DNA of 64,000 nt, from positions 1 through 64,000 of the forward strand of contig NZ_BSOW01000002.1 in assembly GCF_030160715.1 (NCBI RefSeq). The letters are read 5' to 3'. Shown here piece after piece: positions 9,410 through 17,581 of the stretch (positions within the stretch are counted from its first letter, which is position 1; each line of letters starts with the position of its first letter). This DNA is from Bradyrhizobium iriomotense (GTDB lineage Bacteria; Pseudomonadota; Alphaproteobacteria; Rhizobiales; Xanthobacteraceae). The notes under the pieces were generated by a model, which was not told the origin of the DNA, ran no database searches, and saw nothing but the letters and a program-made list of their open reading frames with translations. The position numbers were made by a program, and so were the translations under genes.

Positions 9410-10477
9410 TCAGCAGATCCGGGGCAATTGTTCGCCGACAAGCATGTCGACAATCCGATGGCCTCCCAAAGTCGTTCGCATGGTGACGCGATTTTCTTTT
9501 TCCGCCCCGATTCGTCCGACTACAGCTGCATCGACGCCCAGCGGATGGCTACGCATCGCCGCGAGCGCCGCTTCGGTTTCGTTCGGCGGGACAACGACGA
9601 CGATCTTGCCCTCATTGGCAAGGTAGAGCGGATCCAAGCCTAGGATTTCGCAGAAGGCCTTCACTTCCTCACGGATGGGCGTCACGCCTTCGTCGATCTC
9701 GATCGAGACCTGTGATCCCTCCGCAATCTCGTTAAGAACGGTTGCAATGCCGCCGCGGGTCGCATCCCGAATAAAGCGCGTACCTGGTGCTGCCGCCAGG
9801 ATGGAGGCAATCAATTCGTGCAGACACGCGCAATCGCTTGCAATCGGCGTTTCGAGCGCCATGTCGCCGCGCGCGCACAGGATTGCGGCACCATGATCGC
9901 CAAGGAGCCCATTCACGAGCACGGCATCGCCTACGCATGCCTTGTCCACACCGAGTACGACTGAGGCAGGAATCGTCCCGACACCGCTCGTCGTGACGAA
10001 CATCTTGTCACATGCGCCTCGCGGCACAACCTTTGTGTCGCCTGTAGCGATCCGCACACCGGCCTGCATCGCGGTTTGCGCCATGGAGCGCGCGACCTTC
10101 CTTAAGAGATCGATCGGAACTCCCTCCTCAATGATAACCGCACAGGACAGGAACATCGGCACTGCCCCCCCGACGGCGAGATCGTTCACTGTCCCGCAAA
10201 CCGCAAGCTTGCCGATGTCCCCGCCGGGAAAGAACAACGGATCCACGACGAAAGAATCGGTCGTGAAGGCGAGCCGGTCGCCATATCCTTGCAACATCGC
10301 AAGCTCGAAACGCGCTTGGTCTTCGAGCGGCTCGGCGGAATGCTCGTCGAACGCTGCCAGAAACACGTCATCGATCAGGTCCTTCATTGCCTTGCCACCA
10401 CCCCCATGGGCAAGCGTCACGGCACTGACGTTGACCTTCCCGCGCCTACGGGCCTTGACGAAGGGAATGATATTCAT
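9410..10477 (-). CDS. hypE: HypE, carbamoyl dehydratase for cyanide-ligand synthesis
   Basis: The 355-residue product starts at MNIIPFVKAR; its ATG overlaps the hypD stop as ATGA. It belongs to the PurM/ThiL-like AIR-synthase family, with an N-terminal HGGGGKAM nucleotide motif and DATRGG near the middle. It ends in PRIC. The terminal cysteine is the residue that HypF carbamoylates and HypE then dehydrates to a thiocyanate. The cyanide is passed to iron on the HypC-HypD complex. Length and all key residues are intact. Confidence 0.97.
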   Translation of the reverse strand: MNIIPFVKARRRGKVNVSAVTLAHGGGGKAMKDLIDDVFLAAFDEHSAEPLEDQARFELAMLQGYGDRLAFTTDSFVVDPLFFPGGDIGKLAVCGTVNDLAVGGAVPMFLSCAVIIEEGVPIDLLRKVARSMAQTAMQAGVRIATGDTKVVPRGACDKMFVTTSGVGTIPASVVLGVDKACVGDAVLVNGLLGDHGAAILCARGDMALETPIASDCACLHELIASILAAAPGTRFIRDATRGGIATVLNEIAEGSQVSIEIDEGVTPIREEVKAFCEILGLDPLYLANEGKIVVVVPPNETEAALAAMRSHPLGVDAAVVGRIGAEKENRVTMRTTLGGHRIVDMLVGEQLPRIC

Positions 10478-11604
10478 ACGACCTCCGCCTGGTGTTTCTG
10501 ACCGCCATATTGATAGTACGCTGCACAGGCGCCCTCCGAGGAAACCATCAGCGCTCCAAGTGGCGTTTCGGGGGTGCAGGATGTTCCGAATACCTTGCAC
10601 TGCCACGGTTTAATGGCGCCCTTTAACACTTCGCCACACTGGCACGATTTCGGGTCGGCTATTCTGACGTTCGGAATCGCGAATTTCCGCTCCGCGTCGA
10701 AATGCGCGTAGGCCTCGCGCAGCCTGACGCCGGAATGGTCGATCGAGCCTAGTCCCCGCCATTCAAAGAATTCGCGCAGCTCGTAGACATGGGACACAGC
10801 ATGCAACGCGGCATTGTTGCCCTCGTCCGGCACGATGCGAGCATACTGGTTCTCGACCTCAGCCCGGCCCTCCCTGATCTGCTTGAGGAGCATCCAGATC
10901 GACTGCAGGATGTCGAGCGGCTCGAAGCCGGCAACCACCATCGGCTTCCGGTAGAAGTTCGCGATGAATTCGTAAGGGGCGGTGCCGATCACCATCGATA
11001 CGTGGCCTGGCCCCAGAAAGCCGTCAAGCTGCAGGCCGGGGCTGTCGAGGATGGCCTTGATGGTCGGAACGATCGTGATGTGATTGCAGAAGACCGAGAA
11101 GTTTCGGATGCCCTCGCTTTCGGCCTGCAGGATCGTCAACGCGGTCGAAGGCATCGTCGTCTCAAATCCGAGGCCAAAGAACACAATCTCGCGCTCCGGA
11201 TTGCGCTGCGCCAATGCGAGCGCATCCATCGGCGAATAGACCATGCGCACATCGGCGCCATCGGCCTTGGCCTGCAGCAGGCTCTTCTTCGAGCCAGGGA
11301 CACGCATGGCGTCCCCAAACGTGGTGAAAATCACGTTCGGACTCTCGGCGATCGCCACGCAATCGTCGACCCGTCCCATTGGCAGTACGCAGACCGGGCA
11401 ACCGGGACCGTGGACCAACTCGATCTGTTTAGGCAGCATGCCCTCCAAGCCATAACGGAAGATGGAATGCGTGTGGCCGCCGCAAACCTCCATGAGGTAA
11501 AGCGGCCGATCCGGCGGAAGTGCCATGCTCGAGATCAACGCCTCGATCTCGCTGATCAGCACGCGCGCTTTCTCGCCGTCGCGAAACTCGTCCACGTACT
11601 TCAT
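10474..11604 (-). CDS. hypD: HypD, scaffold for Fe(CN)2CO assembly
   Basis: The 376-residue product starts MKYVDEFRDG at 11604; the ATG overlaps the stop of the isomerase gene as ATGA. It has the conserved CGGHTHSIFRYG and GPGCPVCVLPMG motifs, which hold the catalytic cysteines and iron site. The C-terminal cysteine set (CQCGE, then W-Q-C and a later cysteine in TSCTPETP) binds the [4Fe-4S] cluster. HypD with HypC carries the iron centre while HypE delivers cyanide. The length is usual for the family. Confidence 0.97.
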   Translation of the reverse strand: MKYVDEFRDGEKARVLISEIEALISSMALPPDRPLYLMEVCGGHTHSIFRYGLEGMLPKQIELVHGPGCPVCVLPMGRVDDCVAIAESPNVIFTTFGDAMRVPGSKKSLLQAKADGADVRMVYSPMDALALAQRNPEREIVFFGLGFETTMPSTALTILQAESEGIRNFSVFCNHITIVPTIKAILDSPGLQLDGFLGPGHVSMVIGTAPYEFIANFYRKPMVVAGFEPLDILQSIWMLLKQIREGRAEVENQYARIVPDEGNNAALHAVSHVYELREFFEWRGLGSIDHSGVRLREAYAHFDAERKFAIPNVRIADPKSCQCGEVLKGAIKPWQCKVFGTSCTPETPLGALMVSSEGACAAYYQYGGQKHQAEVV

Positions 11605-12293
11605 GCGGCGGCCCCCTTGGTTTGCGCGGATCCCCGGTCGTCCGCAAGCAGCGTATGAACGAGATCCCAGAGAATGTGATAGGCGGTCACATGGCACTCC
11701 TGCGTGCGATGGATCGAGGTCGTGGGAACCACCAGACAGTAGTCGACACTACCCGATGTTTTCATCTTGCCGCCGTCGCCGCCGGCAAGCCCGATGGTCA
11801 CGATGCCCATTTCCCTGGCTTTCGCAAACGCAGCCATCAGGTTTGAGGAATTGCCACTGGTCGAGATACCGATCAGCGCGTCGCCGCCCCTTCCCTGCGC
11901 AAGGATCTGGCGGACGAAGACATGCTCGAAGCCAAGATCGTTGCCGACCGCCGAAATCATAGCGAGATCGGCGACGAGATTGGTTGCTGCGAGCGCGGGC
12001 CGTCCCGCCGTGATCGGATGGACGAACTCCACGGCCACATGAGATGCATCGCAGCTTGAGCCACCATTGCCCATGGAAAACAGCCGACCGCCGTTCCGAT
12101 AGACATCAGCCACCGCTTTGGCTGCGGCCACCAGCATTTTGGCATTCTCGCCGAAGAAGCGTCCGTTGGTCTCCCGCGAGTCGCGGGCCTTCTCTTCGAC
12201 TGAGAGCATCAGGGCGGCATCGAGCCGATCTGGGTCCTGCTGCCCGCCATGCAAGAACGGATAGAGCGCCTTGAGATCGCTATTTCCGGACAT
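11601..12293 (-). CDS. SIS-domain phosphosugar isomerase (GmhA-like) inside the hyp operon
   Basis: The 230-residue product is a single SIS domain like sedoheptulose-7-phosphate isomerase. The phosphate-binding segments GNGGSS (about residues 75-80) and STSGNSSN (about 145-152) are present. It is translationally coupled to hypD (ATGA overlap) and follows hypC by four bases, so it is firmly part of the hydrogenase operon. No other lipopolysaccharide-heptose gene is nearby. GmhA-like genes recur in some group 1h hydrogenase clusters as I know them, but a hydrogenase-related function is not established. Possibilities are a role in maturation, for instance handling a phosphorylated precursor of the CO ligand, or simple hitch-hiking; both are inference. 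Confidence 0.85.
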   Translation of the reverse strand: MSGNSDLKALYPFLHGGQQDPDRLDAALMLSVEEKARDSRETNGRFFGENAKMLVAAAKAVADVYRNGGRLFSMGNGGSSCDASHVAVEFVHPITAGRPALAATNLVADLAMISAVGNDLGFEHVFVRQILAQGRGGDALIGISTSGNSSNLMAAFAKAREMGIVTIGLAGGDGGKMKTSGSVDYCLVVPTTSIHRTQECHVTAYHILWDLVHTLLADDRGSAQTKGAAA

Positions 12294-12297
12294 GACA

Positions 12298-12588
12298 CTA
12301 CCCTCCTGCTTGGGCTGCCGAGCGCTTCATCGCCTCGATTTCAGCCTGGGCCTCACCGAGTTCTGTAAGAATCTTCAAAGTTTGCGCGGCTTCTTCTTCG
12401 TCGATACGGCTCATCGCGAAACCGACATGCACGAGCACCCAGTCGCCGACGCAAGCCTTGACCGGATGGTCGTCGCTGACGATGCAGGCAATATTGACCT
12501 GACGCTTGACACCGCTGATATCGACGGTTGCAAGCTTCCGCGTCTCGTCGTCGATCCTTATGATCCGCCCGGGAATGCCGAGACACAT
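12298..12588 (-). CDS. hypC: HypC, hydrogenase maturation chaperone
   Basis: The 96-residue product begins MCLGIPGRII. Cys2 is the residue that binds the iron centre with HypD and the large subunit. A small beta-barrel domain follows, and then a helix rich in Glu and Ala. The start lies 31 bases inside the 3' end of hypF. It is slightly longer than the usual 75-90 residues because of the C-terminal tail. No second hypC/hupF-type copy is seen in the window. Confidence 0.97.
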   Translation of the reverse strand: MCLGIPGRIIRIDDETRKLATVDISGVKRQVNIACIVSDDHPVKACVGDWVLVHVGFAMSRIDEEEAAQTLKILTELGEAQAEIEAMKRSAAQAGG

Positions 12589-15014
12589 GGTTTGTTTCCT
12601 TCCCTGGTGTTTTTGTTCGATTCGATCAGATGCGCGGCGGCGATGGCCGCTTGGCCGAGCGCAAGTCCTGCGTCGTTCGCGGGAACCTGAGCCTGCGACA
12701 GCACCCCGAAGTGGTCTCGCTCCAGCCGGCGCGCAACCTCTTCGAAGAGAATTCGGTTCTGGAAGCAGCCGCCGGTCAGCGCGGCCGTCGCGAACTTCCG
12801 CTCGGTCCCATCTGAACCGCCAGCAAGCTTGCGCGTCATGGCGACGATGGCTTTCGACAGGCCCTTGTGGAACCGTGTCGCGATCACCGAAGCTGGTGTC
12901 TTCAGGATCAAGTCGCCCAGCACCGCGTGCCACATCGCGAGCGGCTCGATATAAGGTGGACCCGAGCCGCGCAGATTCGGAATCGTCAGTGGATACGCCA
13001 GCGCCTCGTCTTCGTTCAAAAGCAGATCCTCATCGACCAGCGCTTCGAGCCGCGCGGCGGCCTCTCCTTCGTAAGATTGGATGTCGCGGCAAACGCCGAT
13101 GGCCGCCGCCACCGCGTCGAACAACCGGCCGCAGGACGATGCAAGCGGCGCATTGATCCCGTTCCTGACCATCGCATCCAACATGTTACGCGGCTTGGCC
13201 TCCAGATACGCGTACACCTCAAGCTCTCTGAAATTCATCGTAAACTCGGACCAATTCATCTCAGCCATTAGATGAGCGTAGAGATTGCGCCATGGCTCGC
13301 GCGCAGCTTGAGCTCCCCCGAGCATTGCAACGGGCTTAAAGGTACCAAGGCGCTCGTATCCGCAGTAGTCCGCAAGCAGGAACTCACCACCCCAAAGGGC
13401 ACCATCATCACCCCACCCCAAGCCATCAAGGACGATTCCCAGTACGGGCGGCGCACCAAGCGGATATCGATTTTCGGCGAGGCAGGAGGCGACGTGTGCG
13501 TGGTGATGTTGAATCTCGATCAAGGGTACTGCACTGTCGACTGCCGCCGCACGACCGAGCTTCGAGGACAGATATTCCGGGTGCATGTCGACAACCAGGG
13601 CCGTCGGAACATGCTGGAATAGCGAGGCGTAAAGCGAGAGATTTTTCACGTAATCGTCGGAGGTCGAAACATCTTCCAAGTCGCCCTGATGCTGCGAAGG
13701 AACAGCGGCTCCATCCTTTATCAGGCAGAATGTCGCCTTTAGCTCGCCCCCCAGTGCAAGCAGATCCGGCGCGGCTTCAAAACCCTGCGGTAGAGGCAGC
13801 GTCGCCGGCGCATAGCCTCTGGCCCGACGCAAGAGACGCGGCCTTCCCCTGACGATACGAACCACGGAATCGTCGACGCGATTGGCGATCCTTCGATCGT
13901 GCGTCAGGGCGAAGCTTGCTATTCCCCCGAGACGCTCGCGCAGTTCTTCGTCATCTGTCACCTGAGGCTCATTGGACAGATTACCACTGGTCATTACCAT
14001 CGGGCGATCCATCCGCCGCAGCAGCAAGAGATGCAGCGGCGTGGTCGGCAGCATGAAGCCAAGAGTTTGCAGCCCAGGCGCGACTTCGTCAGGCAGCCGC
14101 TCCGACCCGTCCGCGCGCAAGAGCACAATTGGAGCGACCGCGCTCGTCAATTCAGCCGCTTCTTGTTCATCCAAACTGCAGTAACGACGGATGATTGCGG
14201 TATCCCGGGCCATCAGCGCGAAGGGCTTGCCATCGCGCCGCTTGAGCTTTCGTAGCTGCGCAACCGTATCGGAACGCGTGGCGTCGCAAGCGATCTGATA
14301 CCCACCCAGCCCCTTGATCGCGACAATTTCTCCCTTCTGGATCAAGCTGCAGGCCGCGTCCACATCGTCGAGCATAGAAAATTGCTCGAACGTGAAAGGG
14401 CGCCCGTCCAGACGGATCAGCTTCGCCCTGGGTCCGCAGACATGACAAGCGACAGGTTCGGCATGGAACCGTCGGTCGGAAGGGTCGCGATATTCACGGG
14501 CGCACTCGGCGCACATCGTAAATGGCGCCATGGTGGTCTTTGCACGATCGTACGGAATGCCGTCAACGATGCTCAGGCGCGGCCCGCAATTTGTACAGTT
14601 GGTGAAGGGATAGCGGAAGCGACGCGCGAACGGGTCGGTGCTCTCACGCGCGCAGTCCGCGCAAACGGCCGCGTCGGGAGAGACCTCGGTATGCGCGGTA
14701 CCCTGCTCGCTGTTAGCAATGACGAACTCATCGGGCAGAGCCCCAGCGTAGGGCTGCATTTGGATGGCGTCGATCCGACTCAATGGCGGAGGATCGCTCA
14801 CGATGCGGTCGATCAGCATCTTGACCACGGCGTGTTCGCCTCTGGCGCGAACCAGCACCCCGTCGCCATCGTTCAAGACTTCGCCACCAAGCCCCAGCTG
14901 ACGCGCATAGCGCCATACCGTAGGCCGAAAGCCGACCCCCTGGACGCGACCCCGTACCCGGATCTCGACCGCTTCCGCAAGCTCGTCCTGGACGATACGC
15001 TCGAGGCTGCTCAT
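12558..15014 (-). CDS. hypF: HypF, carbamoyltransferase
   Basis: The 818-residue, full-length HypF has domains in the normal order. An N-terminal acylphosphatase domain carries VRGRVQGVGFRP. Two zinc fingers follow at about residues 115-200 (CADCARES with CTNCGPR, and CAECAREY with CHVCGPR). Then come a YrdC-like domain and a Kae1-like domain with the metal site QHHHAHVASC and GGCFQN. It transfers the carbamoyl group of carbamoyl phosphate to the HypE C-terminal cysteine. The ATG overlaps the stop of the NHL gene (ATGA), and its 3' end overlaps hypC. Confidence 0.97.
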   Translation of the reverse strand: MSSLERIVQDELAEAVEIRVRGRVQGVGFRPTVWRYARQLGLGGEVLNDGDGVLVRARGEHAVVKMLIDRIVSDPPPLSRIDAIQMQPYAGALPDEFVIANSEQGTAHTEVSPDAAVCADCARESTDPFARRFRYPFTNCTNCGPRLSIVDGIPYDRAKTTMAPFTMCAECAREYRDPSDRRFHAEPVACHVCGPRAKLIRLDGRPFTFEQFSMLDDVDAACSLIQKGEIVAIKGLGGYQIACDATRSDTVAQLRKLKRRDGKPFALMARDTAIIRRYCSLDEQEAAELTSAVAPIVLLRADGSERLPDEVAPGLQTLGFMLPTTPLHLLLLRRMDRPMVMTSGNLSNEPQVTDDEELRERLGGIASFALTHDRRIANRVDDSVVRIVRGRPRLLRRARGYAPATLPLPQGFEAAPDLLALGGELKATFCLIKDGAAVPSQHQGDLEDVSTSDDYVKNLSLYASLFQHVPTALVVDMHPEYLSSKLGRAAAVDSAVPLIEIQHHHAHVASCLAENRYPLGAPPVLGIVLDGLGWGDDGALWGGEFLLADYCGYERLGTFKPVAMLGGAQAAREPWRNLYAHLMAEMNWSEFTMNFRELEVYAYLEAKPRNMLDAMVRNGINAPLASSCGRLFDAVAAAIGVCRDIQSYEGEAAARLEALVDEDLLLNEDEALAYPLTIPNLRGSGPPYIEPLAMWHAVLGDLILKTPASVIATRFHKGLSKAIVAMTRKLAGGSDGTERKFATAALTGGCFQNRILFEEVARRLERDHFGVLSQAQVPANDAGLALGQAAIAAAHLIESNKNTREGNKPCVSAFPGGS

Positions 15015-16213
15015 GGCCCCTTCTCCCAGAGCAGGATTCGATTGTTACCGCTATCGGCGATCGCGAGCGTTCGACCGGACGATGACGCATCGTAAGGCCA
15101 GCATAAGCTGTCGCGACTGGCGACACGCCAACGGTTGTCGCCCTTGTCAGCAAAGCCGTGCTGGGCCGCCAGGCCCGTTGCCGGTCCGTCCATTGCCAGC
15201 CCATCGAGGTCAAAGGCGAGCAATCGTGAATTCGCTGTGTCGCAGACCACAAGCTGATCGTCCCACACCGCGAGCCCATAAGGCATGCTCATTGCGCTGG
15301 ACGAGGGGTCGTAGGTGGATCGATTGTGATCGACACCAAGAAAGTCGTCCTGGCCAAGCACAAGATCACAAGGTTTCCCGCTGCTGGCGGGGAAACGACG
15401 CCACACCATGACACGGTTGTTGCCGGCATCCGAAATTGCAAGCGTCCTTCCGTGGCACGCGATGCCGTGCGGCCATCGCATTCCCAGTGCGCTGGCCGCA
15501 CTCCCTGCATTATCGTCGCGCGTGGTAAAATCCCTTTGACCTAGGACCAAATCGGCCGGCGCGCCATTGGCTGTCGGAATCTCGTTCCACACCAGAACAC
15601 GGCGATTGCCGGTATCACAGACGATCAGCCTTCGCTGATTGATGGCAACCCCATAACACCAGTTCAGCGTATCATCGCGCGGCGAAGGGTAGCCGCGATT
15701 GGCAAGCCCGCCGCTGAAGTCCGCCTGACCGAGAACCACGTCAGCAGGCCGATTTGAGCACAAGGGCAAACCGTACCAGATCAGGATTCGATGATTCCAG
15801 GCATCGGCCACCGCCAAGACACCATCCGCGGCGGCAACGCCGGTGGGGAAATTGAGCGTATCGGGACCAACGTCACGCTTGGCGTTCCGGCCTTCGCGCG
15901 AGAACTCAGCTTGGCCAATCAAAAAATCGGCCGGCGCTTGGTCGTCGGACGGGCACTGGGTCCATATCAAAAGACGGTGGTGGCCGCTGTCGCAGACGAA
16001 CAATGGCCCGTTCTCGCTGATAAGACAGACCCCACGCGGACCAAAAAGCGTATGGGCGGAGGGAACGATCGATTGCACAAGCCCGTCCGTAGTGACTTCA
16101 CCGCCAAGGATCACTTTCGCGCCGCTTGCCGACAAGAATCGGTGCGGCACATGATTATCGTGCGGGATGGCGCGTCGCTGGTTCAGGCGTATGGTCGCGG
16201 CAGAGGTGACCAT
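15011..16213 (-). CDS. NHL-repeat beta-propeller protein of the hydrogenase cluster
   Basis: The 400-residue product starts at MVTSAATIRL, two bases after the stop of the NifU-Rieske gene. It has about five to six NHL-like blades. Several carry the recurring pattern 'P-A/C-D-(F/V/L)-(L/V)-(I/L)-G-Q-x-(E/D)-F', as in PADVVLGQADF, PADLVLGQRDF and PCDLVLGQDDF. They alternate with 'D-(A/S/T)-x-N-(H/N/S)-R-(I/V/L)' turns. No signal peptide or cysteine cluster is seen. NHL proteins are recurrent members of group 1h hydrogenase operons, where a scaffolding role has been supposed but not shown. Tight coupling to hypF and the Rieske gene supports a role in assembling or anchoring the enzyme. Confidence 0.88.
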   Translation of the reverse strand: MVTSAATIRLNQRRAIPHDNHVPHRFLSASGAKVILGGEVTTDGLVQSIVPSAHTLFGPRGVCLISENGPLFVCDSGHHRLLIWTQCPSDDQAPADFLIGQAEFSREGRNAKRDVGPDTLNFPTGVAAADGVLAVADAWNHRILIWYGLPLCSNRPADVVLGQADFSGGLANRGYPSPRDDTLNWCYGVAINQRRLIVCDTGNRRVLVWNEIPTANGAPADLVLGQRDFTTRDDNAGSAASALGMRWPHGIACHGRTLAISDAGNNRVMVWRRFPASSGKPCDLVLGQDDFLGVDHNRSTYDPSSSAMSMPYGLAVWDDQLVVCDTANSRLLAFDLDGLAMDGPATGLAAQHGFADKGDNRWRVASRDSLCWPYDASSSGRTLAIADSGNNRILLWEKGP

Positions 16214-16215
16214 GG

Positions 16216-17085
16216 CTAAGCTGATATCCTTATCTCGACACTTGACCCAACAATTCTGACGGCGTGCGGTTGCAACTGCACCTCGGGCGCAGTCAGGCAT
16301 TCGCCACTCGCGAGATCGTACCGGAAGCCATGATAGGGACATGTGATGATGCCGTTCTTCACCTCACCATCATGAATCGGAAATCCCAAGTGCGCACAGG
16401 CATTCTCGAAGCAGGTTAGCGACGCGCCGTTACGCGACAAAATGATCTTCCGTCCGCCCAGCTCCATCGAACGGATCGCGCCATCGGGAAAGTCCGACAG
16501 AGTCCCTGCTGATATCCAGTTCCCTTCGGCGTTCAGCGCAAAGGGGCTGATGAAGCGAACAGCGCCCTCGGAGACCGCGCCCGCTCCCTTGACTTGAACG
16601 ACATCGGTAATCTCGGGACAGACGTCCTGAAGCGCCTTCTTCACTCCGGCATGGAAGGTCAAGGTAGAGGCAGGACAGCTGTCGCACGCCCCTTTGAACC
16701 GAACCTCGACGGTTGGCGGACGCACGTCGACCAGCTCCACGTCACCGCCATGTGATTTGAGCATCGGCCGGACACTTTCGAGCGCCTGCTCGACACGTTC
16801 GTTAAGGCTTGCCTTCAAGACATCGTAACTCCGCAGCACCGCATAGACGACTTCATCTGTAGCTGCGGTTTTCATTGCCGCGAGCGCAGCCGGATCGACC
16901 TTCAACGCGCGTATCAGTCGCCGAAAAGCTTCGGCGTTCAGCGCTTCGAGCGCCAGCTTGTAGGCGCCAACGACTGATCGCGGCCCGTCATCCCAGGTCG
17001 CAACGATCGACTCCAACCGTTCGATATCGCTGACAAAGCCAGCGAGATTGTTCCGGACTGTTGGTGTCAATTCAAGAGCGTTCAT
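16216..17085 (-). CDS. NifU-Rieske fusion protein, probable hydrogenase electron carrier (HhyE/HucE-like)
   Basis: The 289-residue product starts MNALELTPTV. Residues about 90-165 are a NifU C-terminal-like domain with CDSCPAS (CxxC). Residues about 185-289 are a Rieske domain with CAHLG and CPYHGF, the C-x-H and C-x2-H pairs that hold a [2Fe-2S] cluster. The first 85 residues are helical and unassigned. Fe-S proteins of this kind (called HhyE or HucE in mycobacteria) accompany uptake hydrogenases of the high-affinity groups and are proposed to pass electrons towards the quinone pool. There is no signal peptide, in keeping with a cytoplasmic-side enzyme. The start is supported by the domain boundary; the longer start at 17214 adds an unlikely leader. 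Confidence 0.88.
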   Translation of the reverse strand: MNALELTPTVRNNLAGFVSDIERLESIVATWDDGPRSVVGAYKLALEALNAEAFRRLIRALKVDPAALAAMKTAATDEVVYAVLRSYDVLKASLNERVEQALESVRPMLKSHGGDVELVDVRPPTVEVRFKGACDSCPASTLTFHAGVKKALQDVCPEITDVVQVKGAGAVSEGAVRFISPFALNAEGNWISAGTLSDFPDGAIRSMELGGRKIILSRNGASLTCFENACAHLGFPIHDGEVKNGIITCPYHGFRYDLASGECLTAPEVQLQPHAVRIVGSSVEIRISA

Positions 17086-17107
17086 AGTATCTCGCGCGTG
17101 CGGCTCA

Positions 17108-17332
17108 TCATTGATAACGCAGGTTCCGGAACAGATAAGGTTGCAATCCTCCGCCGATCGCCGCCGCGACGACGGACGCGCCCCAGATCGGAACACCAAT
17201 CGTCGCGAGAGCAACGAGGAGGATCGCTGTTATGGCCACTCCAATCGCGATCTGCCGGTAAGCCTTGACCGGCTCGGCAAAGAGCTTTCCGCGAAAGAAC
17301 AGCAAGATGGAATTCTGCGCCATTGCCCACAT
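17108..17332 (-). CDS. Small membrane protein of the hydrogenase cluster
   Basis: The 74-residue product starts MWAMAQNSIL at 17332, after a G-rich site (GGGGGG) at a four-base spacing. It has an N-terminal amphipathic part, a hydrophobic segment at about residues 28-48 (IAIGVAITAILLVALATIGV), then a glycine- and alanine-rich stretch that may be a second helix. It starts 11 bases after the stop of the 69-residue membrane gene. No family is recognised. With its neighbour it could form the membrane anchor missing from the soluble hydrogenase subunits; this is inference from position and hydrophobicity. Confidence 0.65.
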   Translation of the reverse strand: MWAMAQNSILLFFRGKLFAEPVKAYRQIAIGVAITAILLVALATIGVPIWGASVVAAAIGGGLQPYLFRNLRYQ

Positions 17333-17343
17333 GTTCGCCCCCC

Positions 17344-17553
17344 TCACCCGACGATCGCGAGAACGACAAGACCGAGCAGGACCCCGGCGATCCCCGCCAG
17401 CGGCCCGTAGAACGCCCCAAGGAGCGCCGCCAGCTCTCGCCCGAGCACCTTTCCGCCCACAACAATGCCGCCGACAATACCGCCCGCGATTGAGGCGAAC
17501 ACACCCAGGCAAAGGCTCAAGGCAAAGATCACTGGAGATACGGATTCGGCCAT
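17344..17553 (-). CDS. Small glycine-rich membrane protein of the hydrogenase cluster
   Basis: The 69-residue product starts MAESVSPVIF after an AGGAG site. Almost the whole protein is hydrophobic: two helices (about residues 7-32 and 46-69) packed with glycines (IAGGIVGGIVVGG) and joined by a short polar turn, VLGRELAAL. It lies between the TPR gene and a second small membrane gene. Glycine-rich helical hairpins commonly oligomerise. A role in holding the hydrogenase or passing electrons to the quinone pool is plausible but only inferred. Confidence 0.65.
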   Translation of the reverse strand: MAESVSPVIFALSLCLGVFASIAGGIVGGIVVGGKVLGRELAALLGAFYGPLAGIAGVLLGLVVLAIVG

Positions 17554-17581
17554 TCCTGAAGACTCCTATGGTTGAAAGTTC

